DNA of 64,000 nucleotides from an uncultured Clostridia bacterium (GTDB taxonomy: Bacteria > Bacillota > Clostridia > Lachnospirales > CAG-274): the NCBI GenBank assembly GCA_910579745.1, contig CAJTVH010000002.1:1-64000 (forward strand). The letters run 5' to 3'. Both the position numbers and the translations under genes were made by a program. Within the stretch, counting starts at the first letter, position 1. The number at the start of each line of letters is the position of its first letter. Under the pieces are notes generated by a model. That model was not told the DNA's origin. It saw nothing but the letters and a program-made list of their open reading frames with translations, and ran no database searches. Shown piece after piece: positions 1 to 9,937 of the stretch.

Positions 1-81
1 GTTTTGGTTTATTTTTTAATAATTTTTTGGATATTTCGCGTATATAACTGATAGCCTATGGTAGTTTTCAGATACGCCCTA
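1..81. repeat. Right part of the dispersed 167-bp hairpin repeat
   Basis: This is the right-hand portion of the repeat that is complete at 58075-58242 and 61255-61421. It shares the block ggatatttcgcgtatataac and ends with the terminal arm agttttcagatacgccct. The window begins inside the element, so its left arm lies outside. Confidence 0.9.
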
Positions 82-220
82 GGCGAAATTGTTTTTTATA
101 AGATGATGAATGGTAAATTTAATTCACAATGTTTCACAAAAAAATAAGCGTGTCTTAAGTTTCTTTTATTTCTCATGATTTTTTTGTGTTTTAGTTTTCG
201 GATATGTTGTAATAAAAATT

Positions 221-385
221 ATGTTCCATTATTTTACAACAGTACACAAAGATATTACAGAACGTCTTTTAAAGATTGACACATCTCTCGCTAATAAGGC
301 GAGGAAAGTTCTTGAGATTAATAAGTCTGAAAGACATATACGGGGTGGAATGGCCACAAGAAAAAAGTATTTGGGAAAAAAATGA
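221..385 (+). pseudogene. 54-residue basic ORF, possible 3' relic of a larger gene
   Basis: An ATG-started frame encodes 54 residues rich in Lys and Arg, including the segment SERHIRGGMATRKKYLGKK at its end. It has no ribosome binding site and is flanked by repeat debris, so it reads like the C-terminal tail of a decayed mobile-element or other gene. I do not recognise the family with confidence. Confidence 0.3.
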
Positions 386-593
386 TTTTTTAAATATTTT
401 GGTTAATAATAATCTTTGCGATTATTAAGTTAGGTAATTATTTTTTAATACAAAAAGTTAGTATTTAAAACTTATTATAATTTTGAGTTAAACTTTACTT
501 ATATTATCAGGGAAGTTTATTATATATGACATTAATTGTCGTAGAAAAAGTGCGTTGTATTTTTTTATCCGCTCAAAGAATATATCTCGAAAA

Positions 594-707
594 TAAAAAA
601 TATTAAGTCAATTCGTTTAATTTATTAAATGGAGCCTTATTATTGATGTTTAATATAATTAGGCTATTAAATTATAAAATTAGACGGAATTGTCTTAATA
701 TTTTTTT
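594..707. repeat. Large imperfect palindrome upstream of putP
   Basis: The left arm begins aaaaatattaagtcaatt and the right arm ends aattgtcttaatattttt; inner blocks agcct and aggct also pair. The whole 114-bp stretch can fold into one long hairpin followed by a T-run on the plus strand. It could be a terminator-like structure or a decayed miniature element. Confidence 0.5.
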
Positions 708-899
708 ATTGTTATAAAGTTATCCGATATATAGCGGAGAAGTGTAATCAGAATGCAGATTCGATTATTCCTGAATAATTATTAAAACATCTTGTTTAAT
801 ATTGGAGTTTATGATAAAATTATATAAATATATTTTGATTTTATATATCAAAAAAAGTTTTATTTAAATAATTTATTTCAATAATAAGGAGATGAAAGA

Positions 900-2444
900 A
901 TGAGTGAACAAACTTTTTATATGGCGATTTCTATTGTTGTATATTTGCTTATTGTACTTGTTATAGGTGTTAAGTTTTCCAAAAGTAACAATACTGTCAG
1001 CGATTTCTATCTTGGAGGGAGAAAGCTCGGTCCTATTGTAACAGCTATGAGCGCCGAGGCTTCAGATATGAGCAGTTATCTGCTTATGGGAGTGCCGGGA
1101 GTGGCTTTTCTTTCTGGAGCCGCTGAGGCGTCATGGACCGCTATAGGTCTCGCTATCGGAACTTACATAAATTGGTTGTTAGTCGCTAAACGTTTAAGAA
1201 ACTATTCTCAGATTACAAATTCTATTACAATTCCTGATTTTTTCTCTGACCGTTTTAAAGATAAAAAAAGAATACTCACGATTATAGCGGCGATTGTGAT
1301 TATTATATTCTTTATTCCTTATACTGCTTCGGGTTTCGCCGCGTGCGGAAAATTGTTCGGTACTCTTTTTGACGTTGAGTATCATACCGCCATGATTGTG
1401 AGCGCTGTTGTGATTATATTTTATACGACTGTCGGAGGATTTCTGGCGGCGAGTACTACAGACTTTATTCAAAGTATTATTATGTCAATAGCTCTTATTA
1501 TTGTTTTTGTGTTTGGAATTGTAAGCGCTGGAGGAATCGATTCCGTTATTGAGAATACCAAGGATTTACCTGGGTATTTGAGTTTAACGGAAAGCTATGT
1601 TAAGGAATCGGGTCTGGCGAACGAATATGGATTTATAATGATAATTTCAACTCTGGCTTGGGGGCTCGGATATTTTGGCATGCCTCATATACTTTTGAGA
1701 TTTATGGCTATTGAGGACAGTGAAAAGCTTAAAACATCAAGACGAATAGCGAGTGTGTGGGTGGTTATTTCTTTAGCTGTCGCTGTTTTGATAGGTATAA
1801 CAGGATTTGGTATGGTTAAAAACGGAGCCTTGACAACCTTTGACGATCCTGAGACCGTTATAATACAAATTTCCAATCTTCTGGGAAGCAACGGAATATT
1901 TTTCGCTCTTGTCGCCGGAGTCATTATCGCCGGAATTTTCGCCTCGACAATGTCTACCGCGGATTCTCAGCTTTTAGCGGCTTCTTCCGCTGTTTCAGAG
2001 AATATTATCGGAAGTTTGTTTAAAATAAAAAATTACCGTAATATGTCCATGATTATCGCTAGAGCCACTCTTGTTATTATAGCCGTTATCGCTATATTTC
2101 TCGCGTGGGACCCAGAAAGCTCAATATTTGGTATTGTTTCTTTCGCGTGGGCCGGATTCGGCGCGGCTTTTGGACCTGTTATACTTTTCGCCTTGTTCTG
2201 GAAACGCGCGAATATGTGGGGCGCTTTTTCCGGTATGGTCTGCGGTGGGGTAGCTATTTTCGTATGGAAATATCTTGTTAGGCCTATGGGTGGTATATGG
2301 GATATTTATGAGCTTTTGCCGGCTTTTATTATCGCTTGTGCCGCTATAGTTATTATAAGTGTCTTAACGGAAAAACCTTCAAAAGAAATTATTGAGGAAT
2401 TTGAAAAAGCGAGAAAAGGAAACACCATATCGGATTTCTCCTGA
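900..2444 (+). CDS. putP: Sodium/proline symporter (SSS family)
   Basis: A 514-residue integral membrane protein of the solute:sodium symporter family, most like PutP, which imports proline with sodium across the cytoplasmic membrane. The N-terminal region carries the PutP-like segments DFYLGGRKLGP and SAEASDMSSYLLMGVPG, and about 13 hydrophobic helices follow across the full length. The length matches PutP. ATG at 900 is preceded by AAGGAGATG. The gene stands alone between long intergenic stretches, so it is probably monocistronic. Other SSS members carry related substrates, so proline specificity is inferred from overall resemblance. Confidence 0.9.
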   Translation: MSEQTFYMAISIVVYLLIVLVIGVKFSKSNNTVSDFYLGGRKLGPIVTAMSAEASDMSSYLLMGVPGVAFLSGAAEASWTAIGLAIGTYINWLLVAKRLRNYSQITNSITIPDFFSDRFKDKKRILTIIAAIVIIIFFIPYTASGFAACGKLFGTLFDVEYHTAMIVSAVVIIFYTTVGGFLAASTTDFIQSIIMSIALIIVFVFGIVSAGGIDSVIENTKDLPGYLSLTESYVKESGLANEYGFIMIISTLAWGLGYFGMPHILLRFMAIEDSEKLKTSRRIASVWVVISLAVAVLIGITGFGMVKNGALTTFDDPETVIIQISNLLGSNGIFFALVAGVIIAGIFASTMSTADSQLLAASSAVSENIIGSLFKIKNYRNMSMIIARATLVIIAVIAIFLAWDPESSIFGIVSFAWAGFGAAFGPVILFALFWKRANMWGAFSGMVCGGVAIFVWKYLVRPMGGIWDIYELLPAFIIACAAIVIISVLTEKPSKEIIEEFEKARKGNTISDFS

Positions 2445-2484
2445 TATTAATAAGGATATTAATAATTAAGAATTGATTTAGTAT

Positions 2485-2652
2485 TTACAGCGTGTCTGAA
2501 AACTGAGATACACTTAAAAACTATAAAAAATTAAATGTTTACACCAGTAGACGCTTTTTAAAAATGTGCTTGTTTTCATGATATTTTTGACTTATAGAAA
2601 GAAAAAATGTTTTTTAAGGTAAGCGACAAACGTGGAATGTTCAGACAGACAA
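2485..2652. repeat. Degraded copy of the dispersed hairpin repeat
   Basis: The left end (acagcgtgtctgaaaact) and right end (gttcagacagac) resemble the inverted ends of the complete copies at 58075 and 61255. The centre has diverged. It fills most of the putP-tgt gap. Confidence 0.45.
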
Positions 2653-2700
2653 CGGTAAAGCTTATTTTAGGGAAAAATTTTTATATACGGAGTTTTGATT

Positions 2701-3849
2701 ATGTATAAATTACTTAAAACCGAGGGCAGGGCAAAAAGAGGGGAATTTATTACTCCTCACGGAGTTATTCAGACACCTGTTTTCATGAATGTTGGTACGG
2801 CGGGCGCCATTAAGGGAGCTGTCTCAAGTTTTGACCTTAGAGATATTAAATGTCAGGTTGAGCTTTCAAACACTTATCATCTACATTTAAGACCTGGTGA
2901 TGAAATTATCAAAAAGCTTGGAGGTCTTCATAAATTTATGGTTTGGGATAGGCCTATTTTGACGGATTCAGGAGGATTTCAAGTTTTTTCCCTTACTTCC
3001 TTAAGAAGGATTAAGGAGGAGGGTGTTTATTTCTCATCTCATATTGACGGAAAAAAAATTTTTATGGGACCAGAGGAAAGTATGCGCATTCAGTCAAACT
3101 TAGGGTCAACTATCGCCATGGCGTTTGACGAGTGCCCACCTTATCCAGCTACTAAAGAATATATGTCCGCTTCTGTCGCGAGGACGACGAGATGGCTTGA
3201 GAGATGTGTTAAAAAGCTTAGCGAGCTTAATTTAAAAGAAGATACGATAAATAAAAAGCAGATGCTTTTTGGCATTAATCAGGGAGGAACTTATGAGGAC
3301 ATTCGTATTTCTCACGCTAAAAGAATATCGGAACTTGAACTTGACGGTTACGCTATAGGCGGTCTTGCCGTAGGCGAGGCTCATTCTGAGATGTATCGTA
3401 TATTGGATGAGGTTGTTCCGTATTTACCCCAGAATAAACCGACTTATCTTATGGGAGTGGGTACTCCCGCGAATATTCTTGAGGCTGTTGAGAGAGGCGT
3501 GGATTTTTTTGATTGTGTGCTTCCAGCCAGAAATGGGAGACACGCCAACGTGTATACGAATAAAGGGAAGCTCAATCTTCTTAACGCCCAATATGAACTT
3601 GACGACACCCCTATTTCGGAGGAATGCGCTTGTCCTGTTTGCGGGGCTTATTCAAAAGCTTATATACGTCATCTTTTTAAGGCGAAAGAAATGCTCGCTA
3701 TGCGACTTTGCGTTTTGCATAATTTATATTTTTTTAATAATATGACTGAGGAAATCCGAAACGCTCTTGATAAGGGATGTTTTTCTGAGTATAAAAGAAA
3801 AAGGCTTGACGGTTTTTTAGAAAATGACAAAAAGATAAGGGGAATTTAG
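2701..3849 (+). CDS. tgt: tRNA-guanine transglycosylase (queuosine pathway)
   Basis: A 382-residue cytoplasmic enzyme that exchanges guanine-34 of GUN-anticodon tRNAs for the queuosine precursor preQ1. The protein shows the family segments ILTDSGGFQVFSL (substrate pocket), GGLAVGE, and DCVLPARNGRHAN, which holds the catalytic Asp. A zinc site follows, with CACPVCG and a later conserved His. An in-frame TTG lies at 2695, but GGAG at 2689-2692 is spaced correctly for the ATG at 2701. The gene is followed after 83 bases by purL. No other queuosine gene is in the window. Confidence 0.96.
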   Translation: MYKLLKTEGRAKRGEFITPHGVIQTPVFMNVGTAGAIKGAVSSFDLRDIKCQVELSNTYHLHLRPGDEIIKKLGGLHKFMVWDRPILTDSGGFQVFSLTSLRRIKEEGVYFSSHIDGKKIFMGPEESMRIQSNLGSTIAMAFDECPPYPATKEYMSASVARTTRWLERCVKKLSELNLKEDTINKKQMLFGINQGGTYEDIRISHAKRISELELDGYAIGGLAVGEAHSEMYRILDEVVPYLPQNKPTYLMGVGTPANILEAVERGVDFFDCVLPARNGRHANVYTNKGKLNLLNAQYELDDTPISEECACPVCGAYSKAYIRHLFKAKEMLAMRLCVLHNLYFFNNMTEEIRNALDKGCFSEYKRKRLDGFLENDKKIRGI

Positions 3850-3932
3850 GGTTTCTCTAAAAATTGTTTGTTTTTAAGTTATATTGATATTCATATAAAT
3901 TTAAACTAAAAATTACAGAAGGGAAGAATTTT

Positions 3933-6900
3933 ATGAGCGACATAAGACGAATATTTGTTGAGAAAAAGAAAAATCGTGATATTGAGGCGAGGCATTTATA
4001 TAATGATATTAAAGAAAATCTCGGAATATCTAATCTTTTGGGTTTACGAATTTTAAACCGCTATGATATGACAGGCATTTCTGATGAATATTATGAGCTT
4101 TCTAAAAATACTATTTTTTCAGAGCCTCCAGTTGATTCTATTTATGAGGAGGAGTTTGAGTGCGGTGATGACGAGGTTATGTTTGGTATGGAATATTTGC
4201 CGGGACAATACGACCAACGAGCGGATTCGGCTATGCAATGCGTTCAGATTGTAACGGGAGAGGATATGCCAAAAATAAACGTTGCCAAAATTTTTGTTCT
4301 TAAAGGTAAATTAACTGATTTGGAGATTGAGGAAATCAAAAAATATTGTGTCAATCCGGTTGACTCAAGAACAGCCTCTCTTGAGAAACCGAAGACCCTT
4401 GATATGGAAGTCACAATTCCTGAGGATGTTAAAATTTATGACGGGTTTATCAATAAGTCTGACGATGAGATTATAAAAATGAGAGAGACTCTTGGTCTCG
4501 CCATGAGTGACGAGGATTTATTATTTTGCAGAAATTATTTTAAGGAAACCGAGAAAAGAGATCCGTCAGTTACGGAAATTAGGGTTATTGACACTTATTG
4601 GTCAGATCATTGCCGTCACACGACTTTCGCCACGAATATTCAGAATATTGAGATTCAAGAGGGAGAATACAGCAAACCGATAAAAGACTCTTTTGATATG
4701 TACATGAATCAAAGAAAAAAATTGTATGTAGGAAAAAATAAAAATATTTGTCTTATGGATATTGCCGTTATGGGTATGAAAGCGCTTAAAGCCAACGGTG
4801 TTTTGGACAATCTTGATGAATCGGAGGAAATTAACGCTTGCAGTATTGTGGTTCCTGTTGATGTTGACGGAGAAGAAGAAGACTGGCTAATTATGTTTAA
4901 AAACGAGACTCATAATCATCCGACGGAAATTGAGCCTTTCGGCGGGGCGGCGACCTGTCTTGGAGGAGCGATAAGGGATCCTCTATCAGGAAGGGCTTAT
5001 GTTTATCAGGCTATGCGTGTAACGGGAAGCGGAGACCCGAGAACATCTGTTTCGGATACTCTTTCCGGAAAACTTCCTCAAAGAAAAATCACAACTTCCG
5101 CCGCTCATGGCTACAGTGCTTATGGAAACCAAATAGGACTTGCCACAGGTCATGTTTCTGAGATTTATGACGAGGGATATGTGGCTAAACGTATGGAAAT
5201 AGGAGCGGTAATAGCCGCCGTTCCAAAGAAACAAGTGGTAAGGGAAACTCCTGAAAACGGCGATGTTATTGTTCTTGTGGGAGGCCGTACGGGTCGTGAC
5301 GGATGCGGAGGCGCGACAGGTTCCTCAAAAGAGCATAATGAGGAATCTATTTTAACTTGCGGCGCTGAGGTTCAGAAAGGTAACGCTCCTACCGAGAGAA
5401 AGCTTCAAAGACTATTCAGAAAGCCCGAAGTCAGCGGAATGATTAAAAGGTGCAATGATTTTGGAGCGGGAGGCGTGGCTGTGGCTATTGGTGAACTTGC
5501 CGAGGGGCTTGTTATTGACCTTGACAAAGTTCCTAAAAAGTATGAGGGGCTTGACGGTACGGAACTGGCTATTTCAGAGTCACAGGAAAGAATGGCTGTT
5601 GTTATTAAAAAGGAAAACGCCGATAAATTTATTAAGCTATCAAATGATGAGAATCTTGAGGCTACCGTGGTTGCCGATGTTACATCTGACAGGCGCCTTA
5701 AAATGAATTGGAGAGGAAATGACATTGTTAATATTTCAAGGGATTTTCTTGACACAAACGGAGCCACGCAAAATACGGACGTTTTTGTTAAATCGCCCGA
5801 AAAGAAAATTGTGGGAGAAAATTGTGATAAGGATATTAAAACCGCGTGGACTCAAAATCTTAAACAGCTTAACGTGGCTTGCCAAAAGGGCCTTGTGGAA
5901 AGATTTGACTCTACTATCGGAGCTAATACCGTTCTTATGCCTTTCGGCGGAAATACGCAGATGACTCCTATGGAAGTTATGGCGGCGAAAGTTCCTGTTC
6001 TTAAAGGAGATACCAGAACGGTTACTTTAATGTCTTATGGGTATAATCCTACGGTCGCTAAATGGAGTCCTTTTCACAGTGCTGTTTACGCTGTTGTTGA
6101 GTCTGTTTCTAAGATTGTGGCCGCCGGCGGTAATTATAAAAGTGTGAGGCTTACTTTTCAAGAGTATTTTGAGAGACTCGGCAAAGACCCTGAGAAGTGG
6201 GGCAAACCTTTCGCGGCGTTACTCGGCGGTTTTTTGGCTCAGATGAAACTTGGAACCGCGGCTATTGGCGGAAAGGACAGTATGTCTGGAACTTTTAAGG
6301 ATTTAAATGTTCCGCCTACTTTGGTTTCTTTCGCTGTCGATACCGCTAAAGCCGAGAATATTATTTCGGGCGAGTTTAAAAAGAATGATAGTGTCATAGT
6401 AAGGCTCTCAACCGCTTATGACGAGTATGATTTGCCTGATTTTGACAAGCTTATTAAAAACTTCGTAAAAGTAAATGAGCTCATTAAAGGCGGAAAAATT
6501 TTGTCAGCTTACACGGTAGGCGTTGGCGGAGTTGCCGCGGCAGTAAGCAAAATGGCTTTCGGAAACGAGATAGGCGTTAAAATAAATACGGAAGATTTAT
6601 TCAATTATTCTTATGGCTCGTTTATTTTTGAGATGGACGTTGATGTAAGTGATATTGAAAATTTATTTGACGGATTTGATTTTGAGATTATCGGTAATAC
6701 TATTTCGGAGAAGAACTTTATTGTAAACGGAGTCTCAATTTCTATGAGCGAAGCTTTGGAAGCGTGGGTTAAACCTCTTGAGAAAATATTCCCCACTATG
6801 GTTTACAATAAATTTGATGATACAGATATTTATGTCAAAGAGTTCAATGTAATCGAGAAGAAAACTAGCGGAAAGGGAATCGTGTCTCCGAGAGTGTTTA

Positions 6901-7682
6901 TTCCTGTTTTCCCGGGAACAAACTGCGAGTATGATTCAGCGAAAGCCTTTGAGAACGCGGGGGGAATCGCCGAGACTTTAGTTATAAGCAATCTTAAAAC
7001 TTCTTGGCTTAAACAGTCTATTGATAAAATGGCGGAAATGATTAAAAATTCTCAGATAATTATGATTCCCGGCGGTTTTAGCGCTGGAGATGAGCCGGAG
7101 GGCTCAGGTAAATTTATCGCCGCTGTTTTCAGAAATCCCAAAGTAAAAGACGCCGTTATGGATTTGCTTAAAAACAGAGACGGCCTTATGCTTGGCATAT
7201 GCAACGGTTTTCAAGCTCTTATTAAGCTTGGTCTCGTTCCTTACGGTGAAATAAGGGATATAGGGGAAAACAGTCCTACTCTTACTTTTAATACTATAGG
7301 CAGACATGTTTCTTGTCTTACTTCCACGAAGATTGTCTCGAATAAATCGCCATGGCTTCAAAATGTAAATGTGGGGGATATTCATAAAGTCGCTGTTTCT
7401 CATGGAGAGGGAAGATTTGTAGCTGATTTGGAGACTATTAAGACTCTTGAGGAAAATGGTCAGATAGCGACTCAATATGTTGATGACAAAGGAGTTCCAT
7501 CATATAATATTAGATATAATCCCAATGGCTCGTTATTTGCTATTGAGGGAATTACGAGCCCAGACGGAAGGGTTTTTGGAAAAATGGCTCATTCGGAGCG
7601 TATCGGAAACTATCTCTATAAAAATGTACATGGAAATAAAGACCAAAGAATTTTTGAGTCAGGCGTAAATTATTTTAAATAA
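3933..7682 (+). CDS. purL: Phosphoribosylformylglycinamidine synthase, single-chain form
   Basis: A 1249-residue purine-biosynthesis enzyme. It converts FGAR, glutamine and ATP to FGAM. The synthetase part includes FKNETHNHPTEIEPFGG and the duplicated ATP-binding folds. The C-terminal glutaminase domain begins near PGTNCEYD and carries the catalytic Cys at about residue 1090 in LGICNGFQAL, plus PGGFSAGDEPEG. The size shows the long fused PurL-PurQ organisation rather than the PurS/PurQ/PurL split typical of Bacillus. ATG at 3933 is preceded by GAAGGGAAG. No purine riboswitch is visible in the short upstream gap, and no other pur genes are adjacent. Confidence 0.96.
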   Translation: MSDIRRIFVEKKKNRDIEARHLYNDIKENLGISNLLGLRILNRYDMTGISDEYYELSKNTIFSEPPVDSIYEEEFECGDDEVMFGMEYLPGQYDQRADSAMQCVQIVTGEDMPKINVAKIFVLKGKLTDLEIEEIKKYCVNPVDSRTASLEKPKTLDMEVTIPEDVKIYDGFINKSDDEIIKMRETLGLAMSDEDLLFCRNYFKETEKRDPSVTEIRVIDTYWSDHCRHTTFATNIQNIEIQEGEYSKPIKDSFDMYMNQRKKLYVGKNKNICLMDIAVMGMKALKANGVLDNLDESEEINACSIVVPVDVDGEEEDWLIMFKNETHNHPTEIEPFGGAATCLGGAIRDPLSGRAYVYQAMRVTGSGDPRTSVSDTLSGKLPQRKITTSAAHGYSAYGNQIGLATGHVSEIYDEGYVAKRMEIGAVIAAVPKKQVVRETPENGDVIVLVGGRTGRDGCGGATGSSKEHNEESILTCGAEVQKGNAPTERKLQRLFRKPEVSGMIKRCNDFGAGGVAVAIGELAEGLVIDLDKVPKKYEGLDGTELAISESQERMAVVIKKENADKFIKLSNDENLEATVVADVTSDRRLKMNWRGNDIVNISRDFLDTNGATQNTDVFVKSPEKKIVGENCDKDIKTAWTQNLKQLNVACQKGLVERFDSTIGANTVLMPFGGNTQMTPMEVMAAKVPVLKGDTRTVTLMSYGYNPTVAKWSPFHSAVYAVVESVSKIVAAGGNYKSVRLTFQEYFERLGKDPEKWGKPFAALLGGFLAQMKLGTAAIGGKDSMSGTFKDLNVPPTLVSFAVDTAKAENIISGEFKKNDSVIVRLSTAYDEYDLPDFDKLIKNFVKVNELIKGGKILSAYTVGVGGVAAAVSKMAFGNEIGVKINTEDLFNYSYGSFIFEMDVDVSDIENLFDGFDFEIIGNTISEKNFIVNGVSISMSEALEAWVKPLEKIFPTMVYNKFDDTDIYVKEFNVIEKKTSGKGIVSPRVFIPVFPGTNCEYDSAKAFENAGGIAETLVISNLKTSWLKQSIDKMAEMIKNSQIIMIPGGFSAGDEPEGSGKFIAAVFRNPKVKDAVMDLLKNRDGLMLGICNGFQALIKLGLVPYGEIRDIGENSPTLTFNTIGRHVSCLTSTKIVSNKSPWLQNVNVGDIHKVAVSHGEGRFVADLETIKTLEENGQIATQYVDDKGVPSYNIRYNPNGSLFAIEGITSPDGRVFGKMAHSERIGNYLYKNVHGNKDQRIFESGVNYFK

Positions 7683-7884
7683 AAAAAGTAGGAGATAGTG
7701 TTTGTACAAGGTTATTTATGAGAGTTTGGCGTCGGTTTTAGGAGCGTGTGTTAAAAAAATAATAATATAAAAATTATGCGGATATTGTAAAACGTATTTT
7801 TTGATAAGTAAATTGATAAAGTTGTATTGATGTTAGAGCTCCGATTTTTTATAAAGTTGTTTTTCATATGAATATATTTTTAAT

Positions 7885-7913
7885 TTGACAAATTTATGTT
7901 TTTAGTATATAAT
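7885..7913 (+). promoter_or_regulatory. Perfect sigma-A promoter
   Basis: TTGACA at 7885-7890, a 17-base spacer, and TATAAT at 7908-7913. Both hexamers match consensus exactly. It points at the 31-residue peptide gene at 8066, leaving an untranslated leader of about 145 bases, and may also feed gap. Confidence 0.85.
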
Positions 7914-8065
7914 ATGGTTGATTTTTTAGAGAATTTAAATTTATAGCCTTAACATTAAAAATATAAATAAAAAATATATAAACTTACAAATATGCCAAAA
8001 ATATCTATGAATTTATTTTTAAATTATGCATATTATACTAATGATTTTTGCTGAGGAGTGAATTT

Positions 8066-8161
8066 ATGAAAATATTTAGCATAATTTTAGGTGCTTTAGG
8101 GGCGGCGTTTGGTATATCAGCCTTTGTTTTGGCGATAATAAGCCTTGCTAAGAAAAAGTGA
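8066..8161 (+). CDS. 31-residue single-helix membrane peptide
   Basis: This small gene starts with ATG behind GAGGAG at 8053-8058. It encodes one hydrophobic helix (FSIILGALGAAFGISAFVLA, then IISLA) ending in a triple-lysine tail. The helix has glycine/alanine small-residue spacing, the composition of small membrane regulators and of some type I toxins. A perfect sigma-A promoter lies 150 bases upstream and the glyceraldehyde-phosphate dehydrogenase gene follows 160 bases downstream. I do not recognise a named family. A good RBS, a consensus promoter and a coherent hydrophobic sequence make it a real gene in my view. Confidence 0.6.
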   Translation: MKIFSIILGALGAAFGISAFVLAIISLAKKK

Positions 8162-8204
8162 GTGAAAAAATTGTTAAAAAAATATTTAAAAATATTTCTT
8201 TTTA

Positions 8205-8213
8205 TGCTATAAT
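8205..8213 (+). promoter_or_regulatory. Extended -10 promoter for gap
   Basis: TGCTATAAT gives an extended -10 element. The -35 region (TTTAAA at 8185-8190, 17 bases upstream) is weak. It would start transcription about 100 bases before gap. Confidence 0.55.
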
Positions 8214-8320
8214 ATTGATAAAGGTTAGTCAATATTAAAATTATACGACAGCCTAAGGCGGGGTGAGTTCTTATTCCGCTTACAGACTATTATAAATTTA
8301 TTTAATAGGAGGATTTAAAA

Positions 8321-9328
8321 ATGGTAAAAGTAGGTATCAATGGTTTTGGACGTATTGGTCGTCTTGTTTTCCGCGCTTCTGTGGAAAGAGATAATTTAGA
8401 GGTTGTTGCGATTAACGACCCGTTTATCGATGTTGACTACATGGTTTATATGCTTAAATATGACTCAGTTCACGGTCAATTTAAAGGCGAGGCATACGCC
8501 AAAGACGGCAAGCTTGTTGTAAATGGTAAGGAAATCAAAGTTTTCGCTTGTATGAATCCTGAGGAAATCGCTTGGGACAGCGTAGGCGCTGACTATGTAG
8601 TTGAGTCTACAGGCGTGTTTACCACTATTGACAAAGCTTCCGCTCACTTTAAAGGCGGAGCTAAAAAAGTTGTTATTTCCGCTCCTTCAAAAGACGCTCC
8701 TATGTTTGTTATGGGTGTAAATAATGACAAATATACTACAGATATGAATGTTGTATCTAACGCTTCTTGTACAACCAACTGTCTCGCTCCTTTATCTAAA
8801 GTTATCAATGATAAATTCGGTATTGTTGAGGGTCTTATGACTACAGTTCACGCTACTACAGCTACTCAGAAAACAGTTGACGGTCCTTCAAAGAAAGACT
8901 GGAGAGGCGGACGCGCCGCTGCCGCTAATATTATTCCATCATCAACAGGAGCCGCTAAAGCTGTTGGTAAAGTTATTCCTGAGTTGAACGGAAAACTTAC
9001 AGGTATGTCTTTCAGAGTTCCTACTCCTGACGTTTCAGTTGTTGACCTTACATGCCGTCTTGAGAAATCAGCTACTTACGAGGAAATCAAATCCGCTGTT
9101 AAAGAAGCATCAGAAGGCGCTTTAAAAGGTATTTTGGGCTATACTGAGGATGACGTTGTCTCAACTGATTTTGTGGGAGAGTACTGCACATCTGTTTTTG
9201 ACGCTAAAGCTGGAATCGCTTTAAATGACAACTTTGTTAAGTTAGTAGCTTGGTATGACAATGAGTGGGGATATTCAAACAAAGTTCTTGACTTGATTTC
9301 TCATATGTCTACTGTAGACAAGTTCTAA
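8321..9328 (+). CDS. gap: Glyceraldehyde-3-phosphate dehydrogenase
   Basis: A 335-residue NAD-dependent glycolytic enzyme that oxidises glyceraldehyde-3-phosphate to 1,3-bisphosphoglycerate. The N-terminal nucleotide fold is KVGINGFGRIGRL. The active-site segment SNASCTTNCLAP places the nucleophilic Cys at residue 150, and the C-terminus has VAWYDNEWGYSNKV. ATG at 8321 follows AGGAGG. Codon use is even and biased, as expected for a highly expressed gene. It is followed by a terminator at 9560-9602, so it is probably monocistronic or co-transcribed only with the small peptide upstream. No pgk or tpi follows. Confidence 0.98.
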   Translation: MVKVGINGFGRIGRLVFRASVERDNLEVVAINDPFIDVDYMVYMLKYDSVHGQFKGEAYAKDGKLVVNGKEIKVFACMNPEEIAWDSVGADYVVESTGVFTTIDKASAHFKGGAKKVVISAPSKDAPMFVMGVNNDKYTTDMNVVSNASCTTNCLAPLSKVINDKFGIVEGLMTTVHATTATQKTVDGPSKKDWRGGRAAAANIIPSSTGAAKAVGKVIPELNGKLTGMSFRVPTPDVSVVDLTCRLEKSATYEEIKSAVKEASEGALKGILGYTEDDVVSTDFVGEYCTSVFDAKAGIALNDNFVKLVAWYDNEWGYSNKVLDLISHMSTVDKF

Positions 9329-9937
9329 TTAAATGTCTAATAGTTAAATTTGAGTTATAGGAACCGAAATAAGGTTTAATAAAAATTATTTTACATTAGT
9401 TTTTGGTTATTTGTAGTTTTAACCGCACTTTAGGCGATTACTCTATATGTTTTTTCTATAAATGCGTGGATTATTACAAAGCTGTAAAATATTTTTTATT
9501 TTTAATGTAACTTATAATATTAATCACGGTAAATTGATTTTTTCGTGATTTTCGGGATGAGACTGTCTGAGAAATTATCATTTACAGGCAGTCTTGTTTT
9601 TTGAAAGAGTTTGATTAACTTATAATTAGAATATGTCTGTAGCTATGTTATATATTTGTAGTTTTGAGTATTTTTATGTTAAAAGCGTATTGGTTTTGAT
9701 AAAATTTAAATTATTTATCCAGTTTTAATAGTTGTTATTTAGTTTTAAGATATGTTCTAATTACAGCAATTCAGAATAAGTAGAGTGAATAAAAAAATTA
9801 TTTTATCCAAATATTTATTTATGATTTTGGCGTTTAAAGGGCAGAACGTTTTTCGCTAAAATTTTGAGAAAAATACTTTTTCTTTTTTTAATGGAATTGC
9901 TGCAGATTCTTATAATATAAATATGGGGCCTTAAAAA
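9329..9937. other. Gene-free gap between gap and the rpiR-type gene
   Basis: About 600 bases. Besides the terminator it holds a small hairpin at 9522-9550 (AATCACG with CGTGATT) and, near 9725-9765, a right-end relic of the hairpin repeat (agttttaagatatgttctaa). A possible -10 (TATAAT, 9911-9916) precedes the next gene without a clear -35. Nothing else was seen. Confidence 0.6.
9560..9602 (+). terminator. Intrinsic terminator downstream of gap
   Basis: A 10-bp stem (AGACTGTCTG paired with CAGGCAGTCT, one G-U pair) with a 15-base loop is followed by TGTTTTTTG. Confidence 0.8.

Larger units (their letters stand above)
86..899. other. Long gene-poor region upstream of putP
   Basis: About 800 bases of very AT-rich DNA. 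It holds a second, degraded right end of the hairpin repeat near 150-212 (agttttcggatatgttgtaa), one short open frame at 221-385, and a large imperfect palindrome at 594-707. I see no convincing promoter for the downstream symporter and no tRNA or riboswitch. Confidence 0.6.

Noticed and set aside
3850..3932. Possible purine riboswitch before purL
   Set aside because: The gap is only 83 bases, without the conserved three-way junction sequence or terminator.
5405..5767. 120-residue minus-strand frame inside purL and similar long antisense frames inside putP, rpsB, gap and GH3
   Set aside because: These are shadows of strongly biased coding sequence on the other strand, with no RBS or family resemblance.
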